From assembly GCA_002869065.1 (NCBI GenBank), contig PKTR01000002.1, positions 1,054,001 through 1,118,000 of the forward strand: DNA of 64,000 bases. The letters run 5' to 3'. Shown here one piece after another: positions 61,230 through 64,000 of this stretch. The notes beneath the pieces were generated by a model. The model made no database searches, was not told the origin of the DNA, and saw only the letters and a list, made by a program, of their open reading frames with translations. The stretch's first letter is position 1, and every line of letters starts with the position of its first letter. The DNA is from Hyphomicrobiales bacterium (lineage in GTDB: Bacteria > Pseudomonadota > Alphaproteobacteria > Rhizobiales > Rhodobiaceae). Position numbers and translations under genes: made by a program.

Positions 61230-62258
61230 ATGACCACCCCGTCCTCGACCCTCGACAGCGCCGCGCGCGAGTCGGCCGATTCGGCGATCGTTGCCGAGGC
61301 CGAAGCCGCGGTGGCGCGGATCGGCGAAGCGCGCGATGCCATCGAAAGGGTGATCTTCGGCCAGCAGCGGATCGTCGAACAGGCGCTGATCACGGTGCTG
61401 TCGGGCGGCCACGGACTGCTGGTCGGTGTGCCGGGGCTTGCGAAGACCAAGCTGGTCGAGACCATGGCCACAGTGCTCGGGCTCGACGAGCGGCGGGTGC
61501 AGTTCACGCCGGATCTGATGCCGGCCGATATTCTCGGCTCCGAAGTGCTAGATCAGGCGGCCGATGGCAGCCGCTCGTTCCGCTTCCTCAAGGGTCCGGT
61601 CTTCACCCAGCTTCTGATGGCCGATGAAATCAACCGCGCCAGCCCGCGCACGCAGTCCGCGCTGTTGCAGGCGATGCAGGAATATCACGTTACGGTCGCC
61701 GGTCAGCGCCACGACCTGCCGCAGCCTTTCCATGTGCTGGCGACGCAGAACCCGCTCGAGCAGGAAGGCACCTATCCGCTGCCGGAAGCCCAGCTCGACC
61801 GCTTCCTGATGCAGATCGACGTCGACTATCCGGATCGCGAGGCAGAGCGGCGCATCCTCATCGACACGACCGGTGTCGAGGCGGCGCGCGCGAAGAAGGT
61901 GCTCGATGCGGCCGAGCTGATGCGCTTCCAGACGTTGGTGCGGCGTTTGCCGGTCGGCGACAGTGTGGTCGAGGCGATCCTCGATCTGGTGCGTTCGGCG
62001 CGGCCGGACGAGAGTTCCGCGCCCGAAGCCGATACCCATCTGATCGCCTGGGGACCGGGGCCGCGCGCCAGCCAGGCGCTGATGCTGACGGTGCGTGCAC
62101 GGGCGCTGATCTCGGGTCGGCTCGCGCCTTCCGTCGACGACGTCCTCGCGCTTGCCGAGCCGGTGCTGAAACACCGCATGGCGCTGACCTTTGCCGCGCG
62201 GGCCGACGGCCATGCCATCGGCGATGTGATCGGTCGGCTCGTTGGCCGGCTCGGTTGA
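61230..62258 (+). CDS. MoxR-family AAA+ ATPase
   Basis: 342 residues from the ATG at 61230. Walker A-like GVPGLAKTKL, Walker B LLMADEINRASP, sensor 1 ATQNPLEQEG and the lid domain. MoxR ATPases act as chaperones for metal insertion or complex assembly with von Willebrand-type partners; the DUF58 and BatA-like genes that follow with overlaps are such partners. Confidence 0.93.
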   Translation: MTTPSSTLDSAARESADSAIVAEAEAAVARIGEARDAIERVIFGQQRIVEQALITVLSGGHGLLVGVPGLAKTKLVETMATVLGLDERRVQFTPDLMPADILGSEVLDQAADGSRSFRFLKGPVFTQLLMADEINRASPRTQSALLQAMQEYHVTVAGQRHDLPQPFHVLATQNPLEQEGTYPLPEAQLDRFLMQIDVDYPDREAERRILIDTTGVEAARAKKVLDAAELMRFQTLVRRLPVGDSVVEAILDLVRSARPDESSAPEADTHLIAWGPGPRASQALMLTVRARALISGRLAPSVDDVLALAEPVLKHRMALTFAARADGHAIGDVIGRLVGRLG

Positions 62259-63232
62259 CAGGGAGAGGCACGCTGAAACCGCCCTTTGTGCGTTCATTGA
62301 CCGATGCCGAAGAGCCGGGGTCGTCGCTGTCGCCGCAACTGATGCGCGACGGGCGGGAGCTTGCCGCGACGTTGCCCGATCTTCTGATCGAGGCGCGGCG
62401 GGTGGCGCTGACGGTGGCTGCCGGCTGGCACGGGCGGCGGCAGAGCGGGCCGGGCGAGACCTTCTGGCAGTACCGGCCTTTCATCACCGGCGAATCGATT
62501 GCCGGGATCGACTGGCGGCGCTCGGCGCGCGACGATCATCTCTATATCCGCGAGCAGGAATGGGAATCGGCGCACACCGTGTGGCTGTGGCCGGATCTCA
62601 GCCCGTCGATGGCGTTCCGCTCCTCGCTGTCGAATGTGACCAAGCGAGACCGTGCTCTGGTGCTGACGCTGGCGCTTGCCGATTTGCTTTCACGCGGCGG
62701 CGAGCGCGTCGGCATGCCGGGAGTTCTGCGCCCGGCGGCCAATCGCGACGCGGCCGAGCGGCTCGGTGCCGCGTTGATGCATGTGCGCCCCGACGGGGCG
62801 CTGCCGGGCGATACTCCGCTCGGGCGGTTTTCCGACATCGTCGTCTTTGCCGATCTGCTCGATCCGCTCGACGAGATCGAGGCCTTCGTGCGCCACGCGG
62901 CGGATGCCGGAACGCGCGGGCATCTGATCCAGATTCTCGATCCGGTCGAGGAGACCTTCCCGTTCACCGGCCGTAGCGAGTTCCGCGATCCAGAGAGCGG
63001 TCTGCGCGTTCTCGCCGGTCGTGCCGAGGAATGGCGCGCCGCCTATGGCGAGCGCCTCAAGGCCCGGCGCGAGGCGCTGCAGCGGCTCGTTGGGCGGATC
63101 GGCTGGAGCATGATCCTGCATCACACCGACCGACCGGCGGCGGAGCCGCTGTTGTCGCTGCACCGGCGGCTGACCGATGGCGGCAACGATGCGGCGGCAC
63201 GGGCGTCCGGCAACGGCGGGGGACGGCGATGA
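62255..63232 (+). CDS. DUF58-family protein
   Basis: 325 residues if started from the TTG at 62255 that overlaps the MoxR stop; the exact start is uncertain, since a clear ATG comes only much later. The DUF58 core is visible (FITGESIAGIDWRRSARDD, then LWPDLSPSMAF, a degenerate von Willebrand metal site). Partner of MoxR. Its stop overlaps the next ATG. Confidence 0.88.
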   Translation: MTGRGTLKPPFVRSLTDAEEPGSSLSPQLMRDGRELAATLPDLLIEARRVALTVAAGWHGRRQSGPGETFWQYRPFITGESIAGIDWRRSARDDHLYIREQEWESAHTVWLWPDLSPSMAFRSSLSNVTKRDRALVLTLALADLLSRGGERVGMPGVLRPAANRDAAERLGAALMHVRPDGALPGDTPLGRFSDIVVFADLLDPLDEIEAFVRHAADAGTRGHLIQILDPVEETFPFTGRSEFRDPESGLRVLAGRAEEWRAAYGERLKARREALQRLVGRIGWSMILHHTDRPAAEPLLSLHRRLTDGGNDAAARASGNGGGRR

Positions 63233-64000
63233 GCGGACTGCTGCCGATCGGTTTCCTAACCCCCTGGATGCTCGGGGCGCTCATCCTGCTGCCGGTGATC
63301 TGGTGGCTGCTGCGGCTGACCCCGCCACGGCCGCGCGAGGTTCCATTCCCGCCGACGCGACTGTTGGCCGAGATCGCCCGTCATGAGGAAACCCCGGCGC
63401 ACAGCCCGTGGTGGCTGACGGCGCTGCGTCTGGCAGCGGCGGCCGCCATTATTCTGGCGCTTGCCGGGCCGTTGTGGCGGCCCGTCGCGGGCGGCGGCAC
63501 GGCGGGTCCGGGTCCGCTCGTCCTCATTCTCGACAACAGCTGGGCGGCGGCGCGCGACTGGGCCGTCCGGATCATGACCGGAGAACGTCTGCTCGATGCC
63601 GCCGAACGCGACGGGCGGCCGGTGGTTCTTGTCGCCAGTGCCGACGGCATCGATCAGCCGCTTGCCGCCACTTCGGCGGAGGAAGCGCGCGAGCGGCTTG
63701 CCGCCTTGCTGCCGCGGCCGCGCCCGGCGCTCCGGGCGCCGCTCATGTCCGCCCTCGCCGACCAGCAGGTGGACAGTTCACCCGGCATGATCGTGTGGGC
63801 CGGGGACGGCATCGATCACGGCGATGGCGCACAGGCGGCAGAGACGCTGAAAACCCTGGCCGGCGAGGCGCCGCTGACGCTCATTCAGCCGGACGGCGCG
63901 TTGCCGCGGGCGCTTGGGCGTGCCGACAACGCGTCCGACGCACTGACCGTGACGGTGCTGCGGGCCGACGCGGCGCGCGGCGGGTCCGGCGTCGTCGAGG
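63229..64000 (+). CDS. BatA-like/DUF4159-type membrane protein (3' end outside window)
   Basis: Starts at an ATG overlapping the DUF58 stop (ATGA) and stays open to the window edge (257 codons seen). N-terminal BatA-type hairpin: membrane span ~8-28, FPPTRLLAEI segment, second span ~60-78, followed by a von Willebrand-like domain with LVLILDNSWAAARDW. It fits the large DUF4159 proteins that follow MoxR and DUF58 in this order; the rest is missing. Confidence 0.87.
   Translation, partial: MSGLLPIGFLTPWMLGALILLPVIWWLLRLTPPRPREVPFPPTRLLAEIARHEETPAHSPWWLTALRLAAAAAIILALAGPLWRPVAGGGTAGPGPLVLILDNSWAAARDWAVRIMTGERLLDAAERDGRPVVLVASADGIDQPLAATSAEEARERLAALLPRPRPALRAPLMSALADQQVDSSPGMIVWAGDGIDHGDGAQAAETLKTLAGEAPLTLIQPDGALPRALGRADNASDALTVTVLRADAARGGSGVVE

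Noticed and set aside
1-64000. tRNA, rRNA, CRISPR or prophage elements
   Set aside because: No cloverleaf with a T-loop motif, no rRNA-like stretch, no regular repeat-spacer array and no integrase or transposase was seen in the gaps examined by eye.

Overview
The window reads as chromosomal DNA of a GC-rich alphaproteobacterium, most likely of the order Hyphomicrobiales (Rhizobiales). This rests on gene content: an IalB-family protein next to rlmN, the DUF1285 - Nudix - cca cluster divergent from a MoxR/DUF58 operon, a stand-alone flhA, and dispersed intergenic repeats of a type I associate with this order. The genus cannot be fixed from the sequence alone. No rRNA, tRNA, CRISPR array, prophage or insertion sequence was recognised.

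Layout. (1) 1-10.3 kb: a carbon-phosphorus lyase locus, phnG (cut by the window edge), phnH, I, J, K, L and a hexapeptide acetyltransferase as one overlapping operon. A PHO box follows, then phnC, D, E, phnM, a PhnZ-like HD-domain protein and phnN. It would import phosphonates and break them to phosphate and ribose phosphates under phosphate starvation. (2) 10.3-17.2 kb: an OmpR-type two-component system, a SulP anion transporter, and a DUF2946-like protein with a Met-rich outer-membrane barrel protein. (3) 17.2-25.2 kb: an FNR-like regulator and a cytochrome bd locus running leftward (NifX-like protein, cydA, cydB, the tiny cydX, cydD, cydC). A candidate FNR/FixK box lies upstream, in the region shared with the next operon. 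(4) 25.5-29.7 kb: a two-gene RND efflux pump. (5) 29.8-35.1 kb: poorly characterised genes: two zinc-ribbon proteins, an 880-residue membrane protein ending in a transglutaminase-like Cys-His-Asp domain, a HEAT-repeat protein and an L,D-transpeptidase. (6) 35-42.5 kb: gamma-glutamyltransferase, a small cytochrome c, a nuclease/phosphatase-fold protein, YchJ, DUF1761, a YARHG-domain protein, and an atypical SHMT-fold enzyme divergent from a LysR regulator. (7) 42.5-64 kb: flhA and housekeeping genes (ACT regulator, GNAT, YbjN-like, ybaK - lipoprotein - mtnA, phosphoesterase, Nudix, YkvA, quinone oxidoreductase, SpoU methyltransferase, ialB - rlmN, DUF1285 - nudL - cca, MoxR - DUF58 - BatA-like).

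The most unusual items are the 30.5-33.5 kb zinc-ribbon/transglutaminase-like membrane pair, the SHMT-fold enzyme that has lost the folate-associated glutamate, the PhnZ-like protein embedded in a C-P lyase operon, a 37-residue protein gene with its own ribosome site and terminator beside a mosaic repeat, and a LexA-type GTTC-N7-GTTC site without an obvious SOS gene. Function statements are from family recognition by eye; no database search was run.
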